Positions 21,930 through 32,714 of a DNA stretch of 64,000 nt are shown here, piece after piece. Made by a program: the position numbers and the translations under genes. The notes below the pieces were generated by a model that was not told the DNA's origin, ran no database searches, and was given only the letters and a program-made list of their open reading frames with translations. The DNA is from Hyperoplus lanceolatus (Eukaryota; Chordata; Actinopteri; Uranoscopiformes; Ammodytidae), in NCBI GenBank assembly GCA_026929865.2, contig CM049395.1:29507001-29571000 (forward strand). Direction: 5' to 3'. Positions within the stretch are counted from its first letter, which is position 1. Each line of letters starts with the position of its first letter.

Positions 21930-24230
21930 CAGGGGTGCCCAGAGGGTAGTGTGGGTCGATCGCGTGGCATTCTGAAAAATAAATAAATAAATACAAAATC
22001 GCATGGCATTGAAGAGCACCTATTATGCTTTTTCATATTTTCTGACCTATAAGTGCTGTTATAATGTTATAATTCCCTGAAAACAAGTTCCCTGCTTACT
22101 GTCTGGGGTGGCTGCAGGTGGCTGTTCACAGCCTCAACACTCCGATGCCGTTAGTGGCAGCCTAGTGCCCAGTTTCCGGATTTGTGTGACTAACACAAAG
22201 CGGATTTTCCATGTATGGTCATGCTGCTGCACGCTCAGACATGTCCCTGTCCCCCCTCCCTGCTCACACTGCAGTCTGCTCAATGTAACGTGAAACTAGG
22301 GGGCGTGCCTGTTGCTATACAGTTACCGGCCTTCTCTGATTGGCCAGGTTCAAACAGAGTGCAGAGGGACAGAGCGTTTTTGCAGAGAGGCTAAACTGCA
22401 GTACTTAAGTTAGTAGTTAGACTGAAAAATAGAGTTACTTATTTCTATTAAAATTAAGTAAGGGTATAAAAATGAGTGGGGAGCTGGACCAAGTAAGAAG
22501 TCAAAAACCTACCATTTCCATACGGAGTAAGAGGAGGATTTTTTTTTCACAATGTCCTATTCAAAATGCGTTTGCCTCATCTGCAAGGCTACCATTGCTA
22601 GTCCGAAGAAGGGAAATGTGGAGCGGCATTTTCAGACTCTTCATAAACGTTACGACACTGACTTCCCACCGAAAAGTGAACTGAGAACGAGAAAGGTGAA
22701 AGAACTAAAATCCCAGTAGTCCGGACAGCAGGCCTGTTTCTCACAGCTTTCTACAAAAGCGAAGAGTGCCACAGAAGCATCGTTCCGGGTGAGTCACGTC
22801 ATCGTTAAACACAAGAAATCCTTCCAAGACGGAGAGATGATAAAAGAGGCATTCGTTGAAGCGGCTGACTCGTTGTTTCGAGACTTTAAAAACACATCAG
22901 AAAATAGTCTCTTCAATAAAATCTCTCCAGCTGTCAAGAAATACAGTTACACGGCGCTGTGAAGCAATGGCCGAGGATGTGACCCAGAAACTTTGGAGGG
23001 ATATCGCGGACTGCGAGTGTTTCTCACTTCAATTGGACGAGTCTACAGTTTTTCCTTGCATCTAAACAGGCAGAATACAACCAACTAAATGATGAGCAGT
23101 GGCTTCTAGACTTAGCATTTTTAACCGATTTTACCAACATGTTGAATGACCTTAATCTTGAGCTGCGAGGAAAAGACAAAACAGTGATCAATATGATCAG
23201 CTCAGTTAATGTGTTCAAACGGAAAATGCAACATCTATGCTCAAAGCTGCAGCGCCATGATTTGGCAAACTTCGAGAACCTCGTGTCAGAGCTGGAGATG
23301 CAAGGGAAGACGTGTGCGCAACTTGACAGTGGACGCTACACAGAGCAGAATGAAAACTGTCTCTCAGACTTTAACAAACGGTTTCAGGACTTTGCTTTAT
23401 TGGAGCCAGTCGCTACATTCATGTGCTACCCTATTCGGGAGGATGTTGAGGTTGATTCACTTGCATCAAAGATTACAACACTGTTTCACCTGAACTCGTC
23501 TGTAGTGGAGGATGAGATCCTGACACTACAAGCTGACATTGAGCTCAAGGCCAGGGCTCATGGACAGTTTTGGAACTTGCTAACAAAGGAAAAGTACCCC
23601 AACATGAGGAAATGTGCTACCTCCTTAATTGCATTTTTCGGCTCCACGTATTTATGTGAGTCAGCCTTTTCCCACATGAAGTTCATCAAGTCCAAATACT
23701 GTTCCACCATGACTGATGATCATTTGGAAGTGTGCTTGAGGCTGGCTATCAGTAGCTACTGTCCGGACTATGCATCCCTTGCTGATTCCATTCAGTGCAG
23801 GTCATCAGAGTGAGGTAATAACAAAAAATGTACAAAGTTGTATTGTGCAATATGGGTTCATGCAGTTATGCAAGGTACACCAACTTATATTGTACATTCA
23901 TTTTCAATATGTTTAAATACATATGTACAGGCTTGTTTGGTTTGCGGTGCAGAACTTTCACTTTTATTTAAGAAGTATTTTATTTATTGGAGACTTTGGT
24001 TGTATGCAGCAGTTTTTTTTCTTTTCTATTCTGGAAAATACCTTTATACTGCAATTCTGCACGCATTTTTCCTCTTAACTGAGAACCGTACCGTACAGAA
24101 CAGAACCGTGACTTAAAAACCGAGGTACGTACCGAACCGTGACTTTTGACCCCTAATAGTAGGTGGTAGCTCACTTTGACTTGGTCATTTTATAAGTAGC
24201 TCACAAGCTGAAAAACAGTGGGCACCCCTG
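21930..24230 (+). mobile_element. hAT transposon with perfect 8-bp TSD CTCTAGAT
   Basis: Begins CAGGGGTGCCCAGAGGG and ends GTGGGCACCCCTG, giving TIR CAGGGGTGCCCA. CTCTAGAT stands at 21922-21929 and 24231-24238. The 2301-bp element encodes both ends of a BED-finger hAT transposase (22552-23813) but lacks the middle. Near 22010 it contains GAAGAGCACCTATTATGC, a motif from the end of another fish repeat, so 22010-22430 may be nested material. The 3' region 24070-24165 carries repeated ACCGTACCG and GAACCGTGACTT words. Confidence 0.93.
22552..23813 (+). pseudogene. Broken hAT transposase with BED finger and C-terminal dimerisation domain
   Basis: The ATG at 22552 starts MSYSKCVCLICK. C8 and C11 with H26 and H31 form a BED zinc finger. 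The frame has a TAG after KVKELKSQ and at least one frameshift before AMAEDVTQKLWRDIADCE and SLQLDEST (first catalytic Asp, about 23035). There the sequence jumps, one frame over, to FLASKQAEYNQL and then an open frame of 224 codons from the ATG at 23139. That frame ends with FGSTYLCESAFSHMKFIKSK and TDDHLEVCLRLAISS, the hAT C-terminal dimerisation region. The closest relatives I recall are the GTF2IRD2/EPM2AIP1-like hAT proteins. The catalytic middle is deleted, so no active enzyme can be made. Confidence 0.85.
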
Positions 24231-24238
24231 CTCTAGAT

Positions 24239-25377
24239 GGCAGAAGGTCAAAGCAGCCCAGCTGTATGCATCTATGAAATGTAACGAAAAAGTTACAGAG
24301 CTCTGCTGACTGCTGATTGTATTATCCTTAAAAAGTATTTGGAGCTTGATAGGTAGAATAACTTCCTCAAGAAAATAAATTAATCAAAGTTCCAACGTCG
24401 CAGTTTCCCTCTCCAGGGAGAACTACTGTTCACGCTGGCTTTTTCAACTTCATGAGTGCCACGGGCGAGGGCCCTATGAATCACTACTGTCTTCTGCTCA
24501 GTCTGCCTCTTCCATTCTGTCCTGCCAAACAGTTCAATTGGGCAATCAGGCTGCGATTGGTCTCCCCTGAGCTGCACATGAAGGACGTTCCACCAGGCTT
24601 GTCCTCATTAAGTCTCCATTAGCGAAGTGTAATGGATTTTTAATGAAAGAGGAAGACACAAACACAAAGACGAGCTCCACTCGACCCCGGCATCAGCAGG
24701 GAGTCACGTCAATCATCCCCCGGAAACCTCTTCCTCCTCTTCTGCGCCATTCTCAGTGGGAGTGAAGGATCCAAACTTAAGATTTTATAAAGGTTTTGTT
24801 TAATTTTTCTTATGGTTTTGCTTTGAATCAATCACATCATGGCCCCTCCTGGCTTATTTTCTTTGAACTTTCTAAGTAAAAAACAAGAAGACGCAAAAAT
24901 TCCATTCCATTTAATCGCTCTCATTAGCTGTTTTGTTTACTCTCTCTTTGCAGAGGGGCAGATTGTTTTTTTGTGGATCGGACGACAATGATGACGACAC
25001 TCCGGGGAACCAGAAGTAATAAACTCCTCTGTTTTATAGGGAGTGTTGTTTGTCCCCTTACTGCGTCGACTGCCATTACATAAGTCCGACAAACACCATT
25101 AAAGCCTTTTTTGTTGTTGTAATTCACAGCCCTGTTTAAGGCCTGTGGAAAGTCTTTGAAGATGTGGAGTTTAATCGGTTTAATTGCGGATTCGATTAAT
25201 AAATGTTTTGGTCAAAATCCTGGAAAGTCAGAAACAAAGACTTATCAACCTAAAGAAATCTGAAGATGTGAGTTTATTAATTTATTTTCCTTTTTACGTG
25301 GATTGGGTTTTGAGTAATTTCATAAAAAACTATAAATAATGGCTGTTACTTAAACAAAAGTTGTGACTTAAAATAGG
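24239..25377. other. Unassigned sequence
   Basis: No gene or known repeat recognised. The stretch 24440-24770 has balanced composition and no simple repeats, making it a reasonable place to test for conservation. Confidence 0.5.
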
Positions 25378-25386
25378 GTTAAGGAG

Positions 25387-25965
25387 TAGCCTGGAAATCC
25401 AGACCCTGATATCTTGAACGATAGAGGGTCTGGCCACGATCAATAGTAATTTCCAACTCAAGGGGCGGCTCTTACTCGTGCATTTCAAATGCCACTGCAA
25501 GCAGTTGGATAGCACTACAACCAATCAGAGCGATGCACAAGGCGACGTAAGCCCCTTTCGTTTAGTGAACAGCTGTTAAACTGTTAAATTAAACGTTTGC
25601 CGTTGTCGGTCGGCAAAATAGAACATTCCACTTACTTGCTAATGAAAGATTTGAGTGCCGTCTTCCAAATCGTTAAGGGTCGAGGCCAAAGCAGTCTCAA
25701 ACTCACACAACATATCTGCAGCCATCTTTGATGTTTACTGTCACGGCTTCGACGTCGCATGCACGTCACTGTCGTCATCCGGTTACGTCCTCCCCAGAGC
25801 ACCATATAAAGGGCTCTGGTGCGTCCATATTAGATAGAACCAATTGAAACCACCCGCCAGATCTCTGGCTTTCTTGATAAAGCTTCAACGGAGCGTGTCC
25901 AGACCAACACGCGAAGCAAATTTAATTTGCCAGCGCCTAGTGGCAGGTCTGGGAATGCCAGGCTA
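25387..25965. mobile_element. Non-autonomous DNA transposon with 9-bp TSD GTTAAGGAG
   Basis: Begins TAGCCTGGAAATCCAGACC and ends GGTCTGGGAATGCCAGGCTA, giving TIRs of about 19 bp. GTTAAGGAG is duplicated exactly at 25378-25386 and 25966-25974. A 9-bp duplication fits Mutator-like or Merlin-like elements better than hAT (8), Tc1 (TA) or piggyBac (TTAA). No transposase is encoded. The 579-bp element is GC-richer than its flanks. Confidence 0.88.
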
Positions 25966-25974
25966 GTTAAGGAG

Positions 25975-28900
25975 TCCATTTCAGAATGTAATCATATTCT
26001 GTGGTTCTGGTGTTGTAGTGCTCTTTTTTATTTTGTATAAATGGTTAGATGTCTTATTGTGGACCTAAATATTCAGTTTCTGCCAACAATTAAACATAAA
26101 AACTGTGGAATCCAAAAAGCCACACTCTGAGTCATCGTGCCCCTCTATGAAGGTCACCTTTCGTCAGTTTTATGTCTTGGTTGTTACCTGCACCTCATGA
26201 CAATTACTAGATATTGATTCCATTTAACAGCCAAACTCACAGCATTTGATTAAAAGGGGTAAAGACATCCCGCGTAATTGTGCCTCCAAAAGGTCATTTT
26301 TAATTGATGTTGTGACTCCATAATAATAATAATAATAAAGTGTGATTATCAGTCTTTCACATACCATCAGGGCTTTTGCAGTTTTTCTCTGTGGAAGGTG
26401 TTTTGTTCCCTCACCAATACACCGAGAGCATCAGACACCTGCAGTGTTCATAGCTTATAAAATAGGCAAAACAGTCATAATTACCTTTAGCAGTCTTCGA
26501 CCCATAGGTCTCTCTAAATGTATGAAACATTTATGGCAGGGCAAGGTCAATGAATCAAGATCATCTGTTTTGTTAACACTGATGAATACTCTTTTATACA
26601 GGATGATCCTAGACTCTTTGTACACAGCAGCTTCTCACCTTGAGACAGATCAAGTTGATATGAAAAGGATGGAAAAGGAGGTTCCTCCCTGACTACGTGG
26701 GGAGGGTTCTAAAATACCGACAAAAATATTTTTTATATGGATTTCTATCTTTCTGAATATTTATCATGGATCATGTGTAAAATTAGGATAGCATTGACAT
26801 ACTGTATGATTCATGCATTAGGGGTGTTCCCTCACTATTTCACTCAAGTAAAGATACTGGGAAAAACGTTGGTCCATACTTTAATATATTGGGTCAAAAT
26901 AAATGGGTACATTTCTCTAGTTTATAAGCAAACAGCTGCAAAACGAGTCATTATCATCAGCCTCAGCTGCACTTGTGTTTAACGCTAACTATCAAATGTT
27001 AGCTGCTAACACACTAAATAAACAGTTAACAGTATACCTGCATTGTCATTTTACAACTACAGGCTCACATGGAGAGACAAATACATCGCAGGAAGTTGAC
27101 TCTGAGTTGACTCATGGTAATTTGATTCATTTGAGCTGGTGTAAAGGTTTACATTGTCAAACCTGTGGAAATCATGAGCCTTTCAAAGAAGCATATGTAG
27201 TCTGTGACATTAACTAAGGCAACAAACTATTCTCATCAACTCTTCTTTTTCCATCGTGTCTACAAGGTGCATGCACAGTCATACTTATAACACAAGATCC
27301 TTGTCCGTTTCTCAGAGGCAACATTTACTTTAATTAACAGCACGTCTCCTGAAGTCGTCCTGAATGACAAACACCTGCAACACGTGTGGATCATTATATT
27401 AACAGATAGCAACTTCTTCCACAGATCAGGCCAAAGTTCTAGTAGAAGGAAACTTCGAAGTGAAAGGTCATCAGTCAGTTACTCCTTTGCCAGATGAAAG
27501 GCTTGAGATAATTGGTGCAGGTTCAGAGACAAGGCTGAACAAATGTACCAGAAAAAAGAGTGAAAGAAAGATAAACAAAAAGAAGAAAGGATGAGATCAA
27601 AAGGAGAGGGCAAAGAGCCTTTGATGCATTTTTTCATTATTCTCCATCTGACCTGCAGGATAGCTGTACATGTAAGTACAGAGTATGATAGCATTAATTT
27701 TTTCATCAGGACAAAACAGACTGTACCCCTCCACCCATTAACACTTTACCCGTCTCCTCCCGTCTCTCCTGGTTTCTGTGATCTTGTTTTGGCGACATTA
27801 GAGACACGGTGTTGCAGCTGCCGTCAGCTCGGAGTCAGAAGACATTTCCCCGGAGATCTTACAAACTTTGTAAAGAGTGACGAGCGGCGTGTGAAAACCC
27901 ATCTTGTCTTATTATTGCACTGACGCACAGCTGCTGCTGGGAGATATTAGATGTGTATGAAACCAATGTTCCTTTCACAATGCACACCTTAAATAAATAC
28001 TTTATATTATGCGTTAGAGCGACAGCTCTCCAATAAGGGCCGCGAAGAGGCTTAAGTGGGCTCCAGGCATTTATGCGTCATTCAATTACTAAGTCCGGTG
28101 ATGAGTATAGTTTGAAAATGTTATAAATGAAGGCAGAATGACAACGGATGAATGAAAACATGAAGAGGGTATTGAAAACAATATAAAGAAAAGATAAACT
28201 GTTGTAATTGACGCTAGTTTGACGGTAAACAGAAAATATCAGGTGCGCCACATACCTTTGTATTTGTATACTTTGTATCCTAACTCCCGCCTGCCACAAG
28301 TGCCCAGGTATATAGATTAAACCACACCCACACCCACATGTGTCAATCAAAAGGAAGTGACATAATCCAAAACAGTGTGTGTGACTTTTCAAAATTAACA
28401 ATAAACAAATAGACCAAATGTATTTTGGCCCCTACATGCGTATTTGATACCATTCCCATATAGATCTGTATAACTTTGAAGCTGACATTGAACATGGTAT
28501 TCTGAATGTAAAGCATATGCTACAGTATTCAATTCTATTCTACATTTTCAAAAGTATGTTTTAGTTAGTTTTCCCACTTAATTTTCGGTATACGTTTTGT
28601 CAAGCATTATTGAGACATCCTGAGAGCCATGTGTAAATTGCATAGAACTGCTTCAGTGTTTGTTGTTCATGTAAGCATAAAATAACTTTAAATGTTTAGA
28701 CTCAATCATAGTTTACGATGATCATCTTAAACCATTTGAATCAGGATGAAAATATTTGGATGAAGTAGCTTTGAGGTATAAGAAATACAGCGTAACCAAC
28801 ACATATTGATGCTTTGCAAAGATGTAGATACCATGTTGGTTTCAGAGTTGAGTGCAAGCAGGGAGTAAGCCATGATGACTGAACAGAATAGTTAGTGATA

Positions 28901-30048
28901 ACCTTATAGCAAATGTCCACAGGATCGATCTGTGCTCTGGCTCAGTCCAAGCTCCGTCTAAGTTTCTGCACGTACTGGAAATATTGTTTAAGTGGAGCGG
29001 CTTTTCTTGAGGAACCATATTTATAATACAGTTTAGAGTTGTTTTACATAAATGCACAATTGCAGCTTTTGGATGAGGTAACAGCAATGTGTGCTATTAC
29101 TATTTATTATTACTATTAATCTGTTGATTTTGGTAAAAAAAAATTGTCATGATCATAAATTACTAATTGTATCTTAAGCTCATGAGCTTCATGATGGCTG
29201 TAGGAACTTAGTGTTTACAGGCCACCATCAAATGTCACACTTGTTTCTGTTGGCTGACAACCGAAACAGAAAAAAATATGTAATTTTGAACAACTCGTTC
29301 AGGATCTCAGCTGCATTGAAACAAGTACTTGTGATGACAGAGCCGGAAGAGCAATCTCCTCTCCATCCCTCACTTTTCTCCTTCTTTCATCACTACATAA
29401 ATGAACGACATGTCATGTGCATGTGTGATTCCAAAGTCAGAAACAAATGCATTGCATGAATAATATGCAATTTTATAGTAATAGCAAGTTTTTAGTTAAT
29501 ACAGCTATTTAAATTACAAGTGTGTCTCAGGCAAAAATAGACCCAACACGTAGAGAAACCAGAGTGGGGAAAAAGGAGTGACTCAAATGCCAGGGCCTGT
29601 ATGTTAACACGTAGGCTGAGGAGGCCAACTCGAAACCTACACTCACTCTAGAGAGAGTAAACTGAGCCCAGTGTATGTGTGTGAGTGAAAGAAAGCTGTG
29701 GAAAAAGTATCAGGTCAGACACTTTGAGAGTTTGTCGTGATTACTCGACTCCTCTTTATGCCCCAGGCCTCATTAGCTGCCTGATTGGCCTTGAGTTCAG
29801 CACCCTGATGATGCTGTTTTATAACACAAATTATTTTCTGATCGCAACGGTCATAACTGAGCCGTACAGAAAACACACATACACAGAGTTATCAAATATG
29901 CTCATGGGGGGGGGGGTCCTCATTGCAGGCAACTGCCCCATTTCATCTATGTCTCTCCAAAACTGTCTAATAAAACAAAAAATTAAAAAAAGAAAGAAAA
30001 TATATGTATATGTTCATATCCTACTGTACATATCAATGCAATACAACA
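25975..30048. other. About 4 kb of unassigned sequence
   Basis: No gene, RNA or interspersed repeat recognised. It holds a short (AAT)n run at about 26321-26338 and a G tract at 29906-29916. The stretch 27760-28090 (GCCGCGAAGAGGC, TTTATGCGTCATTCAATTA) is of high complexity and could be a conserved noncoding element. I cannot test that here. Confidence 0.5.
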
Positions 30049-30443
30049 TACACTCAACAAAAATATAAACGCAACACTTTTGTTTTTGCTCCCATTTTTC
30101 ATGAGATGGACTTAAAGATTTAAAATTCATTCCAGATACACAATATTACCATTTCTCTCAAACATTGTTCACAAATCTGTCTAAATGTGTGATAGTGAGC
30201 ACTTCTGCTTTGCTGAGATAATCCATCCCACCTCACAGGTGTGCCACATCAAGATGCTGATCTGACATCATGATTAGTGCACAGGTGTGCCTTAGACTGT
30301 CCACAATAAAAGGCCACTCTGAAATGTGCATTTTTTTTGCTTTATTGGGGGTCTGGGGACTCAGAACCAGTCAGTATCTGCTGTGACCACCATTTGCTTC
30401 ATGCAGTGCAACACATCTTCTTCGCATAGAGTTTATCAGATTG

Positions 30444-30617
30444 TCAATTCTGGCCTGTGGAATGTTGGTCCAGCCGGTTGGATGTACTGCCATATTCTCT
30501 GAAACGCCTTTGGAGACGGCTTATGGTGGAGAAATGAACATTCAATGCACGAGCAACAGATCTGGTTGACATTCCTGCTGTCAGCATGCCAATTGCACGC
30601 TCCCTCAATGCTTGTGG
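30444..30617 (-). pseudogene. N-terminal helix-turn-helix fragment of a Tc1 transposase
   Basis: Minus-strand frame starting MPQALRERAIGML with GMSTRSVARALNVHFSTISR, then LQRRFREYGSTSNR, ending at a stop near the arm. This is the paired-like DNA-binding helix-turn-helix that opens Tc1 transposases. The second DNA-binding half and the DDE catalytic domain are deleted. An upstream in-frame Met exists at about 30635, but the MPQ start fits the family better. Confidence 0.7.
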
Positions 30618-30715
30618 CATTTTGCTGTGAGACAAAACTGCACATTTCAGAGTGGCCTTTTATTGTGGACAGTCTAAGGCACACCTGTGCACTAATCATG
30701 ATGTCAGATCAGCAT

Positions 30716-31868
30716 CAGTGTTTCCCCCAGCGCTTTATAGCTAAGGCGGCCGCCTTAGCAACGCCAGCCTCCCGCCTTGACTACCAACCGACCCCCAAGA
30801 AAAAAAAAATATTTAATTTTTTATTTTTTGTGCTGCACAATTAATGTACTAGCAAGCGCGATGTGTGTGTTGTGCATGGTCATAACTGCGCGAAAGGCCA
30901 CGATTTGCGGTAAAAAGCATGTGTCTCTAAGCGTTTCTCTATCAGCTGCTCTGTGTCTGCGGCTTTGCGCGCGCGACCGTACCGCGCGCGACTACGGCAT
31001 ACACGCGGGAGAGTTAAACGAGCAGAAGCAAACCGAGATTTAACTGGTGGCGATAATAAACGCAGTGCAGTTCTATGGGGATATTTAGCTGAACAGATAG
31101 AAGTGCTCTGCAAAGCTAGAATAGTTTAAGACTCCACATCACTGTGGCAACACAACCTATCAGCGCAGAAAAGTTTGAAGAAGGCATGAGAGTGATGGCC
31201 CAGGCAAGTTTCAGTAAGTGTTTACAGAAGTGCCAAACAAGGCCTACTGTCTTTGAAATGCATTTAGTCATTCTAAGGGGTAAACACATTGTATTTATTA
31301 TTTAAAGTTATTTTTCAAACAGCATGCTAGTGTAGGCCAAGAAGATTTATTTTCTGAATTTTCAATGCTGCTTTATTTTTATGTTTTACATTGGGAAATA
31401 CATGTTCCAAAACGACCTCTGTATTTAAAAATAAATCAAGCAAGTAGGCTTAAAATAATCATTAATCGCACAACAGCCCCCATCCAAAAAGGAACTTTAA
31501 AAAGTTGTATTTGCACTTTGATGTGCATACACATGTTAAATGTATGGTCCATTATTTGTATTTAGTGTGTCTGTATAGTATTGCACCAAAACAGTAGACG
31601 TTTTCTTTAATTGTGCTTTGTACTGTCTGCACGTTTACACATAATTTGTATCTGCACATAGCAAACAAAATTGCACAACTGTAAGGTCAGTGTCTGTTTT
31701 ATTTTTGTATTCAAATAAACAGTTGTTTATTTCTTTACGGCGCATTGGCATCTTTGAGCAAAATACCCCTAAAATTTTCGCCGCGGCGCATCGCGCGCAT
31801 CGCGCCGCGCCTCCCCTAGCGCGGGCCAGTGACCACCTTGACTAAGACATTTTCTGGGGGAAACACTG
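30716..31868. mobile_element. CAGTGTTTCCC-ended element with proven 5-bp TSD AGCAT
   Basis: Begins CAGTGTTTCCCCCAG and ends CTGGGGGAAACACTG, a perfect 15-bp TIR. AGCAT precedes it (30711-30715) and follows it (31869-31873). The host Tc1 carries the same locus in its other arm at 30246-30275. There the complement reads GATCAGCATCTTGATGTGG without interruption and with a single AGCAT, which proves the 5-bp duplication. The interior (1153 bp) has no supported ORF. Its right end is strikingly GC-rich (GCCGCGGCGCATCGCGCGC near 31780). The left third contains a CGCGCGCGACC-type stretch near 30970. Confidence 0.93.
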
Positions 31869-32076
31869 AGCATCTTGATGTGGCACACCTGTGAGGTGGG
31901 ATGGATTATCTCAGCAAAGTAGAAGTGCTCACTATCACACATTTAGACAGATTTGTGAACAATGTTTGAGAGAAATGGTAATATTGGGTATCTGGAATGA
32001 ATTTTAGATCTTTAAGTCCATCTCATGAAAAATGGGAGCAAAAAAAAAAGTGTTGCGTTTATATTTTTGTTGAGTA

Positions 32077-32191
32077 TAATTACATAACTGATTGCATCAG
32101 TGGCACTCAGAGAAAATTGTGCAACTGTATAATAAAGTACCTTAGAGAGACAGCTTGACTGCACTCACACACAGACACACACACAGACACA

Positions 32192-32250
<59 letters not shown>

Positions 32251-32714
32251 GCACACACACACTGAAGGGCTTCAGGGGCCAATTAGACATCTGAGTCAAA
32301 ACACATTCTCCGACTGATTTGGCACGTTCCATGGTAAACTTTATTTGGAAGCGAGCGGCGAAAAGATGACACGTGTAAAAGCAAAGGTGAGGTTTGGGTG
32401 GTGGTGACGTGTCAGTGTGAACCTAGGAAGCGCTTTATGCCTCCTTTGCTGCACAAGAAGAACAACAAGTAATGTCATCTCTGATAAGATGAATAGAAAG
32501 TTAAGGTTCAGCCTCCCGACACACTGGGCTGCTTTTGAAGTTTCACATTTGTCGCCCATTAATTTTTACAAAGACACCTGAAGAGAAAGTAGTGGACAGG
32601 GTCACCATATAGCCACAGTGCTTACACTTGCTAGTATATATAATCAAATGAAAAGGATTTTGGGACACAAGAAAAGTTTCTCCACCGATGAATGCAGAGT
32701 GGAGTGACTAAGAG
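32077..32714. other. No gene; (CA)n microsatellite
   Basis: Includes a long (CA)n array at about 32162-32270. The remainder is unassigned. Confidence 0.6.
32162..32270. repeat. (CA)n microsatellite
   Basis: CA array of about 109 bp with a few interruptions (ACAGACAC, GCACGCAC). Confidence 0.95.

Larger units (their letters stand above)
30051..32074 (-). mobile_element. Tc1-like transposon with long TIRs, split by a 5-bp-TSD element
   Basis: Outer ends read ACTCAACAAAAATATAAACG on the left and its complement on the right, with TA-containing flanks. This is the terminus of a common fish Tc1-like family. Long inverted arms (about 285 bp) run inward: left 30051-30335, right 30637-30715 continuing at 31874-32074 after the inserted element. 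Between the arms the minus strand keeps only the start of a transposase (30444-30617). The copy is therefore an internally deleted, non-autonomous Tc1 that itself served as a target. Confidence 0.92.
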
